Source: JAAFIW01 sp031414805
Lineage (GTDB): Bacteria; Pseudomonadota; Gammaproteobacteria; Burkholderiales; Burkholderiaceae_C
NCBI GenBank assembly: GCA_031414805.1
Contig: JANOQJ010000028.1
Location: 1-64,000 of the forward strand
Length of the DNA stretch: 64,000 nucleotides
Reading direction: 5' to 3'
The notes under the pieces were generated by a model. The model did no database searches and was not told the origin of the DNA. It worked only from the letters and a program-made list of their open reading frames with translations. Both the position numbers and the translations under genes were made by a program. Positions 56,512 through 64,000 of this stretch are shown piece by piece; the first letter of the stretch is position 1, and every line of letters starts with the position of its first letter.

Positions 56512-57807
56512 TTATTCAACCCCACCCACACCTGGCCCTGGAGGGCTCTCACGATTCTCAGCTACTGTGACTGTACAAGTGTTGTTGTCATAGGCGACAT
56601 CATACGATTGCGCAAATGAACTGTTGTACGCAGGCAAACTTGGCACCTGATAAACGTTGGCGCCAACATAAGCTGGCGTTCCGTCAAGAAACAGCGAGTG
56701 GTAGACCGTCCATAGCGAGCAAGCTACAACCGGCGGAGGAGCGCATTGCGGCGCAGCGAACTGAATCAACGTCGTTGGCCCATATCCAAAATCGCGGTAC
56801 AGATCTGCGCCTAGGCATCCATCTGTGTATGCGACCGGTGGCGTTTCGGGAGTTCGTACTGGTGGACCTCCACAAGCCGCACTAGGACTCTCCAAAACCG
56901 TCTGCACCCCAGAGCCGTCAAACCCGATCAACGCAGTCCCACTACAAAACTGCCCACCTGCAGGCGGTGGTGCTGGGCTAGGCCCAGCCACCGGGCCAGG
57001 CGCAGGCGCAGGACTTGGCCCCGACACTGGACCAGGTGCTGGAGCTGGGCTTGGCCCAGGTGCCGGCGCAATGGCCACCGGCGCAGGCGCAGGTGCTGGT
57101 GGTGCCGGCGCAACGGCAACCGGCGCAGGCGCGCAGCTCGGACTGTTGTACTCCTGAACTGACTGCTGTGTAAACGCCCCGTAATTCGCAAACGCCCAAA
57201 GATCAAGTCCCAAGCATGCATAGCTGATTGCCGCTGGAGCTGGGGGCGGCGGCGGTGGTGCGGCCGCAACTTGTGCAACGCAAGTGGGGTAATTGGCGTA
57301 CAGGGGTTGCCAGTTACCCGTGGTCACTGTGTCGAGATACATCATGGTTGTGCCCTGACACATCGTCATCAAGCCGGGCGGCAGCGGTGGGCCTGCCACC
57401 GGCGCAGCTACGCAAGCCGCAGGCTGATCGTTACTCACTGCCTTATGCGTGATATCACCATCGCACACGCAGGCAGCGATGCCGCCCACCAACTCCCAGT
57501 GCCGGCCAGGCAGGCAATCAGCGGCCGTAGCCGCACCTGGTGTGAAGTACATGCGACGTCTCCCCTGGGCATTCACGTCGGTTTCGCGCTCGATGCCGTC
57601 TGCCTGGGTGGGCCACTTCTTGGCCTGGTCGAATTTCCATTGCAGCTCCTGGCGTACCAGGGGGTCAGCAATGCCGTTGATGTGACTCTGCGTGGCAAAT
57701 CCGTTGTGGCCGAGATCGGCGTTCGGATTCTCAGCCGCTGTGGCCATGCCCAGCGCCAGGCAAAGCGCACTGGCCAGGGGTGACAGGACAAAGTTGCGTT
57801 TTTTCAT
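56512..57807 (-). CDS. Secreted Pro/Ala-rich protein with repeated paired-Cys modules, downstream of pilV
   Basis: 431 residues. A signal peptide (LASALCLALGMATAAE) is followed by a globular N-terminal domain (about 30-130). Four to five modules of about 30-35 residues follow, each beginning and ending with Cys (MCQGTTMMYLDT to PTCV; ACLGLDLWAFANYG to PSCAP; FCSGTALIGF to AACGG; GCLGADLYRDFGYG to PQCAP), joined by Ala/Pro linkers. I know no named family with this layout. At the 3' end of the pil operon, where adhesive tip or shufflon genes sit in related systems, it may be a pilus-associated adhesin. Confidence 0.7.
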   Translation of the reverse strand: MKKRNFVLSPLASALCLALGMATAAENPNADLGHNGFATQSHINGIADPLVRQELQWKFDQAKKWPTQADGIERETDVNAQGRRRMYFTPGAATAADCLPGRHWELVGGIAACVCDGDITHKAVSNDQPAACVAAPVAGPPLPPGLMTMCQGTTMMYLDTVTTGNWQPLYANYPTCVAQVAAAPPPPPPAPAAISYACLGLDLWAFANYGAFTQQSVQEYNSPSCAPAPVAVAPAPPAPAPAPVAIAPAPGPSPAPAPGPVSGPSPAPAPGPVAGPSPAPPPAGGQFCSGTALIGFDGSGVQTVLESPSAACGGPPVRTPETPPVAYTDGCLGADLYRDFGYGPTTLIQFAAPQCAPPPVVACSLWTVYHSLFLDGTPAYVGANVYQVPSLPAYNSSFAQSYDVAYDNNTCTVTVAENRESPPGPGVGGVE

Positions 57808-57866
57808 TGAAATCTCCTTTGGTTAAGAAAGTGGAGCGGGGAAAAATGAGGCGGTTTGCATCGGGC

Positions 57867-59000
57867 TCAGTAGCTGCAGCCGCTGGTGAAAGTGCCCAGC
57901 GGTACGACTCCCAGGATCGCGCCATCGGCGTTGACGGTCACAGGAGCTGCTGGTGGCCGGGTAGCGCGGGTCAGCGTGACCCAGTTGCCGCCGGACTGAA
58001 AGAATGAATAGCTCAACACCTGGTACGGCGGAATCACCGTGACGTTGCCGGCCGAGATTTGGCCCACGTAGCTCGCCCAGGGCGTGCCGCCCGGCGGGCA
58101 CACGTCCAGCGTGAACGTCTGTCCCCCTGGAACGTCCGAGATCGGCCCGCGCTGGATGACCGCCTTGGCACCGTCGGTAGCCGTCCAGATGCCGTTCTGG
58201 CAGCTCAGAACCCGCCCTGCAGCGTCGTTCTTGATGGCCCCACTGGGTTCGGTGCATGCCGTGCCGGCCACCACCGTCTGGCCAGGGCCGTTGCTGGGCT
58301 TGATGTAGCCAAACACCGTCATGTTGTTCATGAACATCGGGTCACGGGGGTCACCCACGCGTAGCCACTGCGTGCCGGTACCGCCCAGGCCTGCGACCAC
58401 CACCAGAATGCCCTCGCGGTTGGCTGGATCCGGGTTGGCCACCGTCCAGCCGCCATTGCCGCCCGTGATTTGCGCCGGGTTGGGCAAGGCCGAATAGCTG
58501 GCCGAGTCCTGGATCGCGTCGATCAAGGCCGACAAGCGCGTGATCGACGGCTTGCCAGTCTCGATGTCCACGATGGGGTTGACCAGCGACAGGATCGAGT
58601 ACGGGTTGCACGTCACTGAAGGCCCGATGCACCCTGGCGGGTTCTTGGCCAGGGTGATCCGGTAGGTATTGCCGTCCGGAAGCCCTGCCGCTACCGAACC
58701 ACTAAGGTAGCCCGTAGCCTGCAGCTCCGCGATGGTGGGTGCCATGGGGTTGGCCACGCCCGGCACAACCGGATTGGCTGTGACGAGCGTGGCCAGGTTG
58801 GAGCCACGGTAGTTGTCTACCGCCTGGGACACCTGGTTGACCGAATATCCAAAAGTCGCCCCGGCGCTCTGCTCGACGCGCGTCAGTTTGCCGCGCGTCA
58901 GGCCGACAGTGATCACGCTGACCACCGCCAGGGCTATGGCCACGGCCAACAGGCTGATGCCTTTTTGGCCCTTGCGCTTGAGCTGGCGTCCAGGCTTCAT
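57867..59000 (-). CDS. pilV: Type IV pilus minor tip pilin PilV (IncI1/ICE type)
   Basis: 377 residues. The prepilin-like N-terminus KGQKGISLLAVAIALAVVSV (about 11-30) has the conserved hydrophobic helix with Gly before the cleavage site. The constant-region features NQVSQAVDNYRGSNLATL and GYLSG are typical of conjugative PilV. PilV sits at the pilus tip and selects recipients. The C-terminal 100 residues would be the variable, shufflon-exchanged part in IncI plasmids; no rci or inverted segments were seen here. Confidence 0.82.
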   Translation of the reverse strand: MKPGRQLKRKGQKGISLLAVAIALAVVSVITVGLTRGKLTRVEQSAGATFGYSVNQVSQAVDNYRGSNLATLVTANPVVPGVANPMAPTIAELQATGYLSGSVAAGLPDGNTYRITLAKNPPGCIGPSVTCNPYSILSLVNPIVDIETGKPSITRLSALIDAIQDSASYSALPNPAQITGGNGGWTVANPDPANREGILVVVAGLGGTGTQWLRVGDPRDPMFMNNMTVFGYIKPSNGPGQTVVAGTACTEPSGAIKNDAAGRVLSCQNGIWTATDGAKAVIQRGPISDVPGGQTFTLDVCPPGGTPWASYVGQISAGNVTVIPPYQVLSYSFFQSGGNWVTLTRATRPPAAPVTVNADGAILGVVPLGTFTSGCSY

Positions 59001-59001
59001 G

Positions 59002-59595
59002 TCACTTGGCCAGTGTCAACACGAGCGAGTTGTTGTCGCCGCCGGACGCGCACTGGGCGTTGACCGTCGCCACTACGCTGTCAGCACCGTTGCCTTTGGT
59101 CTGCGTGCCATTGATCGAGATGATCGAGGCCAGCGGATCCAGGCTGGTGCCCAGCTGCGCGCAAGCGGCACCAGGAATGCCGCCGTAGGTGAACACCATG
59201 GAGTCGCCCGCGTTGGCAATCGTGCCGATGGCCATCGTGATCGCACCACCCCACTGGTTGGTTACCGTAGGCGCAGCTGCTGTGCCGCCCACCATCGAGG
59301 TCGGGAAAAAGCCCTGGCCAACGATGGCAGACAGCGTCGAGTTGGCCGTGTTGAATACGCCGACCCGAGTCCCATAGTTCACGACATTGGATTTCAGGTC
59401 GCCCACTGCGGTGATTTCGTTGCCGACTTTGCCTTTGCCGAACAGCGGCGGGCCGTAAATGACCGCAGCCAGCAACAGCACCAGGCCGATACCGATGACG
59501 ATGCTGACCTGCAGCAGGGTGACACCGCGTTGAAGACGCGATGCGAGTTTGGATGCATTGGGACGTGCTTTGAAATTCAGGGTTTGTGACAGCAT
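59002..59595 (-). CDS. pilS: Type IV major pilin PilS
   Basis: 197 residues from ATG 59595. RLQRGVTLLQVSIVIGIGLV is the prepilin helix (Gly before the cleavage site), although the +5 Glu of most type IV pilins is replaced by Gln (TLLQVS). The globular part has a Cys pair (GAACAQLG and NAQCASG) near the C-terminus. PilS builds the thin conjugative pilus. It ends one base before pilV's start. Confidence 0.82.
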   Translation of the reverse strand: MLSQTLNFKARPNASKLASRLQRGVTLLQVSIVIGIGLVLLLAAVIYGPPLFGKGKVGNEITAVGDLKSNVVNYGTRVGVFNTANSTLSAIVGQGFFPTSMVGGTAAAPTVTNQWGGAITMAIGTIANAGDSMVFTYGGIPGAACAQLGTSLDPLASIISINGTQTKGNGADSVVATVNAQCASGGDNNSLVLTLAK

Positions 59596-59680
59596 GGAAA
59601 ACCTCGTAAAAAAAGAAAAAACAGGAACAGGAAAAAAAGAAATCGCAGGGTTGTAGGGGTCTGGGGGGAAATGCATCAGG

Positions 59681-60772
59681 TCATGGCGTTGTCCCCCCTA
59701 CCCTGGCGATATAGGCATCAGCTGCCTCTTGGATTCCGAAAACGGAGACGATGTTGATGTAGACAAACAGCACGCCGATCACGAGCATGAAAGCCATGGA
59801 TGCGGTTTGCGCCTGCGCACTGACAATGCGCAAAATCACCTTCATGCTGTTCTCGCCGACATACGACAAGGTTTTCTCGAAGGTGCGGCCGCCCGCTGCA
59901 TCCTCGACCCGGTCGACCACCAGCTTGCTGAAAAAGCCCGTGCGCATCGAGGACATCGCATCCTCTCCACTGGCGTCATAGCGGCGCAGCATTCGCCTCA
60001 GGTGCCAGGCCATATAGGGTGAGCCCAGATCCTGGACAAGGACGAAGGATTGGCGGACCGTGCGCCCTGAACCTACCAACGCAGCCAACACCCCCAGCAG
60101 GGAGCTGGCCTGCCTTGCCTTGTAGATTGACCAGGGCGGGAAGCGATCAAAGAAATCCCGCGACTTGCCCGTCCAGCGCGACAGCGTGAAGTAGTACAGG
60201 CCTACCAACACCAACCCAGCCAGCATCACGTACCAGTGTTTGACCAGCCAAAGCTGCACGTCAACGCAGGGCAGCGTCCAGCCTGGCCAGAACTTGCGGG
60301 GGATGGCCCGCAAAAACTCCGGCCACAGGTAGATCCCGCTGAAAAACGACAGGCCCAGCAAGGCCACCAACCCCATGGCCGGCTGCAGCATGGCGGAGCG
60401 CAAGGTCTCATTCATGCTCGCCTTGGCCTTGATATTGCGAATCACCAGGCCCAATGCGTTCTTGACATCGCCTTGCAAGTCACCGGACGACAGGATCAGA
60501 AACTCATCGTCGGGCACAAATGGCCTGATGGCCGTGGCGAAGGTATTGCCGCCCTTGCTCAAGCGCCGCTCGATCTGGGCAAACACCTGGCCACGCAGAT
60601 CACCGCGTGCCAGATCCCTTTCAGCCCAGCGCTCGAAGGTTTTGCGAAGGGTGACGGGCGCAGCGCGGGCACGATCCAGCAGCGACTCTTCAAGTGCTTC
60701 GTACGATTCCAGCCGGTTGGCCCTGAAGCTCAAGGCACCCAGCCACAGCGCCGGGTTAGAAAAGAAGTTCAT
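59681..60772 (-). CDS. pilR: Type IV pilus inner-membrane platform protein PilR
   Basis: 363 residues with the GspF/PilC-like architecture: two cytoplasmic T2SSF domains and three transmembrane helices (about 135-155, 180-200 and 330-350). PilR organises the assembly machinery with the PilQ ATPase. Its start overlaps the pilQ stop by ATGA. The first 60 residues (ANRLESYEALEESLLDRARA) match ICE-type PilR. Confidence 0.85.
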   Translation of the reverse strand: MNFFSNPALWLGALSFRANRLESYEALEESLLDRARAAPVTLRKTFERWAERDLARGDLRGQVFAQIERRLSKGGNTFATAIRPFVPDDEFLILSSGDLQGDVKNALGLVIRNIKAKASMNETLRSAMLQPAMGLVALLGLSFFSGIYLWPEFLRAIPRKFWPGWTLPCVDVQLWLVKHWYVMLAGLVLVGLYYFTLSRWTGKSRDFFDRFPPWSIYKARQASSLLGVLAALVGSGRTVRQSFVLVQDLGSPYMAWHLRRMLRRYDASGEDAMSSMRTGFFSKLVVDRVEDAAGGRTFEKTLSYVGENSMKVILRIVSAQAQTASMAFMLVIGVLFVYINIVSVFGIQEAADAYIARVGGTTP

Positions 60773-62871
60773 AGCCCCCCCCCGGCCTGGCTGATCGGAA
60801 ACACCTCATAGCTTTCGAGTGGCTCGAACTCTTTTTCCAGGTCGACCAGGCTGACCACGCCCTGGGCGCACAACCAAAGACCATGCTCGAACGCGGTTTT
60901 GCCCAGTGCATCCTCAGTGGCAAAGCTGCTGCGGCGCTGGTCACGCCAGGCTCTGCGCAATCCAGGCCAGTTTCGGGCAGCAATCAAGCTGTGCATCGCC
61001 GATGTAGGAATCAGAATCTCTGCGGCCACCGTGACTCCCAGGGTGCCGTTTGCGCTCAGCCCTGGCACCTTCGGCTTGCAATGCGCGCAGCCCTGGGGAT
61101 TGGCCACGAAGAACGTGCCAACGTCCAGCTCGTATTTCTTGGCCAACACCTCCCGCTTGCTGGCGGGAACCCCATGCCCGGGGTGAGTCGCCGGCAAGCG
61201 GCACTTGCAAAGCTTGGGCAACAGCCGCTGGTACACACCTGCGTTTAGGAAGCGGGCACCGCTGAGCGTGTCGGCCGGGATGGCCAGCTCTTCGCCGGCC
61301 AGGCGCTCCAGCCCACCCACGACATCTGGTCCGTGCAAGGTCGTCAGGCACCGATGGTCAGTTGCCGCGAATTCCACAGCCAGGCGGGCGGTCTGGTGAT
61401 CCCGAATCTCACCCATCATCAACGCGTCTGGATCCTGGCGCATGGCATCGCGCAGCAACGCCGTGTACTTGAGCGTCATCTCCTCATTGGTGTCGTTCAC
61501 GTCCACCGGCACGCTGTACTGAATCACGCCAGGCATCTCGTATTCGGCTGGGCTCTCCACCGAATACCGGGCCATTGATTCACCACCAGGCAGGTGAACC
61601 ATCATGGTTCTCAGGGTGGTGGACTTGCCGGATCCCGTTCCGCCGATCATCAGGATCACACCCCACTGTCTTAGCAATGCCATGTCCAACATGGCCACAT
61701 GAGACTCGCTGTAGCCCAGTTGCTTCAGGGTGGGAATCCGATCCGCGCGTACTTCACTTTCCAGCAAACGCTGCACCAGCTTGTAGCCCGTCTGATGCGG
61801 TCGCCCGTTGCAGCGCCCTTCCCATTTGCGACCTGCCACGAGCTGACGGGTCATGAAATTGATGGGCACCTTAGAGGAAAACTGTTCTTTGCTTGATGTG
61901 CTTTCTTTGATTCGGCTACCGAAAGCCGCTCCCAAGCTGTTGAGCAGTAAATCAGCGTTCAACGGCAGCCAAGGCCGCAGCTTGCCGTACACACGCAGCC
62001 AAACCAACCCCTTGCCATGAACTGTCTCAAAGTGGATGTCCGAAGCCAAGGCTTCAATCGCGGCCTCCTCAATGTCGTCGTAGAGTCGCAGGAAGCGGGT
62101 GTCAATCTTGTGAGGTGGGTTCACACCCTTTTCGGCACGCAGACGGCAGTCCGCGTACACCTGGCTCACCAACTCGGGTGGCCCCACCAGTTGGTGCTGG
62201 ATGCGGTACAGCCACTCACGCTCAAGCTTGTTGCGCACCACCTTCATGTGTGCCGTGTCCATCATGTCGGCGGTGACCAGCAACGCCACGTGTCCACACG
62301 TCAAATCAAGCGGTACACACTTGGCGGCGAATTCCTGCGTCACAACACCCTCCAGGAGCCCGCGCCAAGCCTGCCCAAGCTTTGCATGCAAATTTGCCAG
62401 CGTCGTCACCGACTGCACCGCCCCTGAAAACTCGGTAATTCCAGCGTTGTTTCCAGCATCTTTGGTCACCAGTGCCAGCCCTGCATGCGACTCGCTCTTG
62501 AGTGGTGCGCCAAGAGCGGTAGGCGACGGCGAAAGCTGTCCCTCACCATCGGGCAGGACGCGGAAAGCAGAACTGTCAGCCGTCGGCGTGTCAAACACGA
62601 CCTGCGAGGAATTTCCAGGCACCGAGGTCACATTTCCCGGCCCAACGCTGCGCGGGTGAACACGCGCCTGGCGCTCGGTGGCCAGGGAAACAATGCGGGC
62701 ATCCGTGCCCGTCATCAACGCATCTTGTGGGAGTGACTCGTCGAACGAAGGCATTTCCACGGGTATTTGTCGTGGCGGTGCCTCATCGGCCAGCGGCGAT
62801 CCCACTGGACGCGCATATTGACCACCCCCTTGATCGGGCTTGCGCCCTGTCAACCAGGTCAACAAGCTCAC
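60769..62871 (-). CDS. pilQ: Type IV pilus assembly ATPase PilQ
   Basis: 700 residues from GTG 62871, which overlaps the pilP stop (GTGA). The secretion ATPase domain carries Walker A MIGGTGSGKSTTLRTM (about 405-420), Asp box, Walker B ALMMGEIRDHQTA (about 478-490) and the His box FAATDHRCLTTLHG (about 497-510). Cys residues (LCKCRLP and GCAHCKPK) near 550-610 could bind zinc. The N-terminal 250 residues are ICE-specific and partly disordered. It powers pilin extrusion. An open frame to 62907 is a less likely start. Confidence 0.88.
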   Translation of the reverse strand: MSLLTWLTGRKPDQGGGQYARPVGSPLADEAPPRQIPVEMPSFDESLPQDALMTGTDARIVSLATERQARVHPRSVGPGNVTSVPGNSSQVVFDTPTADSSAFRVLPDGEGQLSPSPTALGAPLKSESHAGLALVTKDAGNNAGITEFSGAVQSVTTLANLHAKLGQAWRGLLEGVVTQEFAAKCVPLDLTCGHVALLVTADMMDTAHMKVVRNKLEREWLYRIQHQLVGPPELVSQVYADCRLRAEKGVNPPHKIDTRFLRLYDDIEEAAIEALASDIHFETVHGKGLVWLRVYGKLRPWLPLNADLLLNSLGAAFGSRIKESTSSKEQFSSKVPINFMTRQLVAGRKWEGRCNGRPHQTGYKLVQRLLESEVRADRIPTLKQLGYSESHVAMLDMALLRQWGVILMIGGTGSGKSTTLRTMMVHLPGGESMARYSVESPAEYEMPGVIQYSVPVDVNDTNEEMTLKYTALLRDAMRQDPDALMMGEIRDHQTARLAVEFAATDHRCLTTLHGPDVVGGLERLAGEELAIPADTLSGARFLNAGVYQRLLPKLCKCRLPATHPGHGVPASKREVLAKKYELDVGTFFVANPQGCAHCKPKVPGLSANGTLGVTVAAEILIPTSAMHSLIAARNWPGLRRAWRDQRRSSFATEDALGKTAFEHGLWLCAQGVVSLVDLEKEFEPLESYEVFPISQAGGGL

Positions 62872-63488
62872 AGGACTCTCCCAACGTCGATATTGGCCGT
62901 GCTGCACTTGTTCGTGCTGTCACAGCGCTGGAACTTCACACCTTCCTTGGTGATGGCTTGCGCCGTCCAACTGATTCCAGCTGCGCTGAGCTTGTCGCCT
63001 ACCGCCAGCTGCTCGCCGTTGTCCAGAGTGGCCACCAGGCGTTTACCAACTCCGGAAACGGATGTGACGCGCGGCTCCCGAACCACGGGCGCAGCGGGTG
63101 TCGCTGGTTTGGTGCGAGCCGGCCTGGCCACAGGTGTCAACGTCACGGGATCCGACAGCGCAGGGCCCGCGCCGGCATTCACATTGCGAGCAGCATTACC
63201 CGCAGACGCATTGGTCAGCTCACGCAGTTCTTTTTTGAGCGTGGCCTCGCGCACCTGCCGTGCAAGCACTGTCAAGCTGCCAATGGTGGCCACCGAGGAG
63301 CCTGAAGCGCTTGCAGCAGGTTTTGCCGGTGTTGGTGCTGCCACTGGTGGCGCTTTTGCTGCTGGCGCGGCCACGGTCGTAGTGGATACCGCAGGAGCCT
63401 GCGCAAATGCCACCTGTGCGGAATTCATGAAAGATGCAGCCGTCAGAGCGGATGCAACGGCGACGGCCAAATTACGTTTATTGAACAT
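62868..63488 (-). CDS. pilP: Type IV pilus biogenesis protein PilP
   Basis: 206 residues from ATG 63488, overlapping pilO by 11 bases. A signal sequence (NLAVAVASALTAASFMNSAQ), an Ala/Pro-rich linker with VATIGSLTVLARQVREATLK, and a C-terminal beta domain (VTSVSGVGKRLVATLDNGEQ, then QAITKEGVKF) match ICE/IncI1 PilP. It is a periplasmic component of the conjugative pilus. Confidence 0.82.
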   Translation of the reverse strand: MFNKRNLAVAVASALTAASFMNSAQVAFAQAPAVSTTTVAAPAAKAPPVAAPTPAKPAASASGSSVATIGSLTVLARQVREATLKKELRELTNASAGNAARNVNAGAGPALSDPVTLTPVARPARTKPATPAAPVVREPRVTSVSGVGKRLVATLDNGEQLAVGDKLSAAGISWTAQAITKEGVKFQRCDSTNKCSTANIDVGRVL

Positions 63489-64000
63489 ACGCGGTTCCTG
63501 TGAATGAAAAGACAACTCGTTTCCCGTCGAAGGTGATTTCGATGGGGCCCGTCAACTCGACGGCTCGACCCAGTTGCGACAGCGCTGTGGGACTGTCCGG
63601 ATCGGTGGGGTCCGCCAGATCCCAGGCCATGTTTTTGACGGTGATGGCCATGCCCAGCGGGGCCCCAGGCATGTTTGCAATAGCCGCCAGCTGCTCGGCA
63701 TTGAAATTGGCCGGCACGGCCTGTTTGACGACACCGGCCATGGTTGCCTGCCAGCCACCCGGAGCCAGAAACTGCCAGTGCGACAACAGCGCATCGCGGT
63801 AAGTGCTGACGGCGGGCCACGTAGTGCGATCCAGCTTGACTTCGGGCATGGCCAACTCGACAGACATGGATATGCCGTCCTGCCCCATGGGTGAAATGCC
63901 CTGCCAGGTCGACGGTGCCGCTGCCCGAAACTCTTGCAGGGTGCCGTCCTTGCGCAGCCAGACCACGGCGCACTGTTTGGAGGGCGTGGGCGCACAGGCG
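63478..64000 (-). CDS. pilO: Type IV pilus assembly protein PilO, C-terminal part (5' end outside window)
   Basis: The frame is open to the window end, so only about 174 C-terminal residues are seen. GWQATMAGVVKQAVPANFNA, then MAITVKNMAWDLADPTD and ELTGPIEITFDGKRVVFS, match the end of IncI1/PFGI-1-type PilO, an inner-membrane component that aligns the pilus machine. It is followed by pilP with an overlap, and further pil genes are expected to the right. Confidence 0.78.
   Translation of the reverse strand, partial: ACAPTPSKQCAVVWLRKDGTLQEFRAAAPSTWQGISPMGQDGISMSVELAMPEVKLDRTTWPAVSTYRDALLSHWQFLAPGGWQATMAGVVKQAVPANFNAEQLAAIANMPGAPLGMAITVKNMAWDLADPTDPDSPTALSQLGRAVELTGPIEITFDGKRVVFSFTGTAYVQ

Larger units (their letters stand above)
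20000..64000. mobile_element. PFGI-1/pKLC102/SPI-7-type integrative and conjugative element, left part
   Basis: The gene set parA, parB, DUF2857, STY4528-like initiator, PFL_4669 family, DUF3158, SSB, topB, DUF3577, DUF3275, helicase and the IncI1-type pil cluster is diagnostic of this ICE family. Interspersed host repeats disappear at this point and AT-rich cargo genes appear. The left junction cannot be placed to the base: no tRNA gene or clear attachment repeat was found at 19.9-20.0 kb, and the other end lies beyond 64 kb. In this family parA usually lies at the end opposite the integrase, so the integrase and tRNA target are probably to the right. Confidence 0.9.

Noticed and set aside
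57867..59000. Shufflon at the pilV 3' end
   Set aside because: No inverted repeat pairs or alternative C-terminal segments and no rci gene next to it in the window.

Overview
The window looks like a chromosomal stretch of a beta-proteobacterium, most likely Burkholderiales/Comamonadaceae (Rhodoferax/Polaromonas-like). The reasons are the GC-rich host genes (glnD, map, trhO), a short interspersed repeat typical of that family, and the conjugative element it carries. This taxonomic call is an inference, because no rRNA or tRNA is present.

Region 1 (1-12.7 kb) is an RTX exoprotein cluster. It holds three large calcium-binding-repeat proteins that share a nearly identical segment. The first (5' end outside the window) and the second (a serralysin-like M10 metalloprotease) both break off at the same residue, where a copy of the interspersed repeat begins. 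The third is an intact 2255-aa RTX lipase with a GTSLG serine motif. A membrane-associated or exported small protein sits just before the second and the third, so these may be effector/partner pairs.

Region 2 (12.7-19.9 kb) is ordinary chromosome: glnD and map (minus strand), trhO, a RluA-type pseudouridine synthase and an aldehyde dehydrogenase (plus strand). Copies of the interspersed repeat sit between genes here and none were seen beyond 20 kb.

Region 3 (about 20-64 kb) is the left part of a PFGI-1/pKLC102/SPI-7-type integrative and conjugative element. Its far end is outside the window. The partition/replication operon (parA, parB, DUF2857, winged-helix proteins, STY4528-like initiator, PFL_4669 family, DUF3158, SSB, topB) is tightly overlapped. 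The initiator gene carries eight copies of a 13-bp dyad inside its own coding sequence, a strong oriV candidate. A second SSB, a tyrosine recombinase, and then a run of nine genes follow (36.3-44.1 kb: DUF3577, small proteins, DUF3275, an N6-methyltransferase-like protein, a SNF2-like helicase). Each of these nine is preceded by its own U-tract plus covarying CCC-N-GGG stem-loop plus Shine-Dalgarno leader. Between them lie paired 5-bp hairpins with GNRA or UUCG tetraloops and a roughly 680-nt non-coding, highly structured stretch. This leader/RNA system is the most unusual thing in the window.

Region 4 (44.1-56.5 kb) is accessory cargo. It includes a C-terminally short TraB, a ParB-like protein converging on a D12 adenine methylase/DUF5131 operon, a SprT-like protease, a GNAT acetyltransferase, a LexA-box-controlled umuDC with a decayed second umuC end, a frameshifted SRAP gene, a nuclease, DUF29, a TumE/TumA toxin-antitoxin pair with its operator, and a CAP-domain lipoprotein. 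Region 5 (56.5-64 kb, minus strand) is the IncI1-type conjugative type IV pilus cluster pilO-P-Q-R-S-V, ending with a disulfide-repeat secreted protein. Several single-base disruptions (topB, SRAP) could be real decay or homopolymer sequencing errors.
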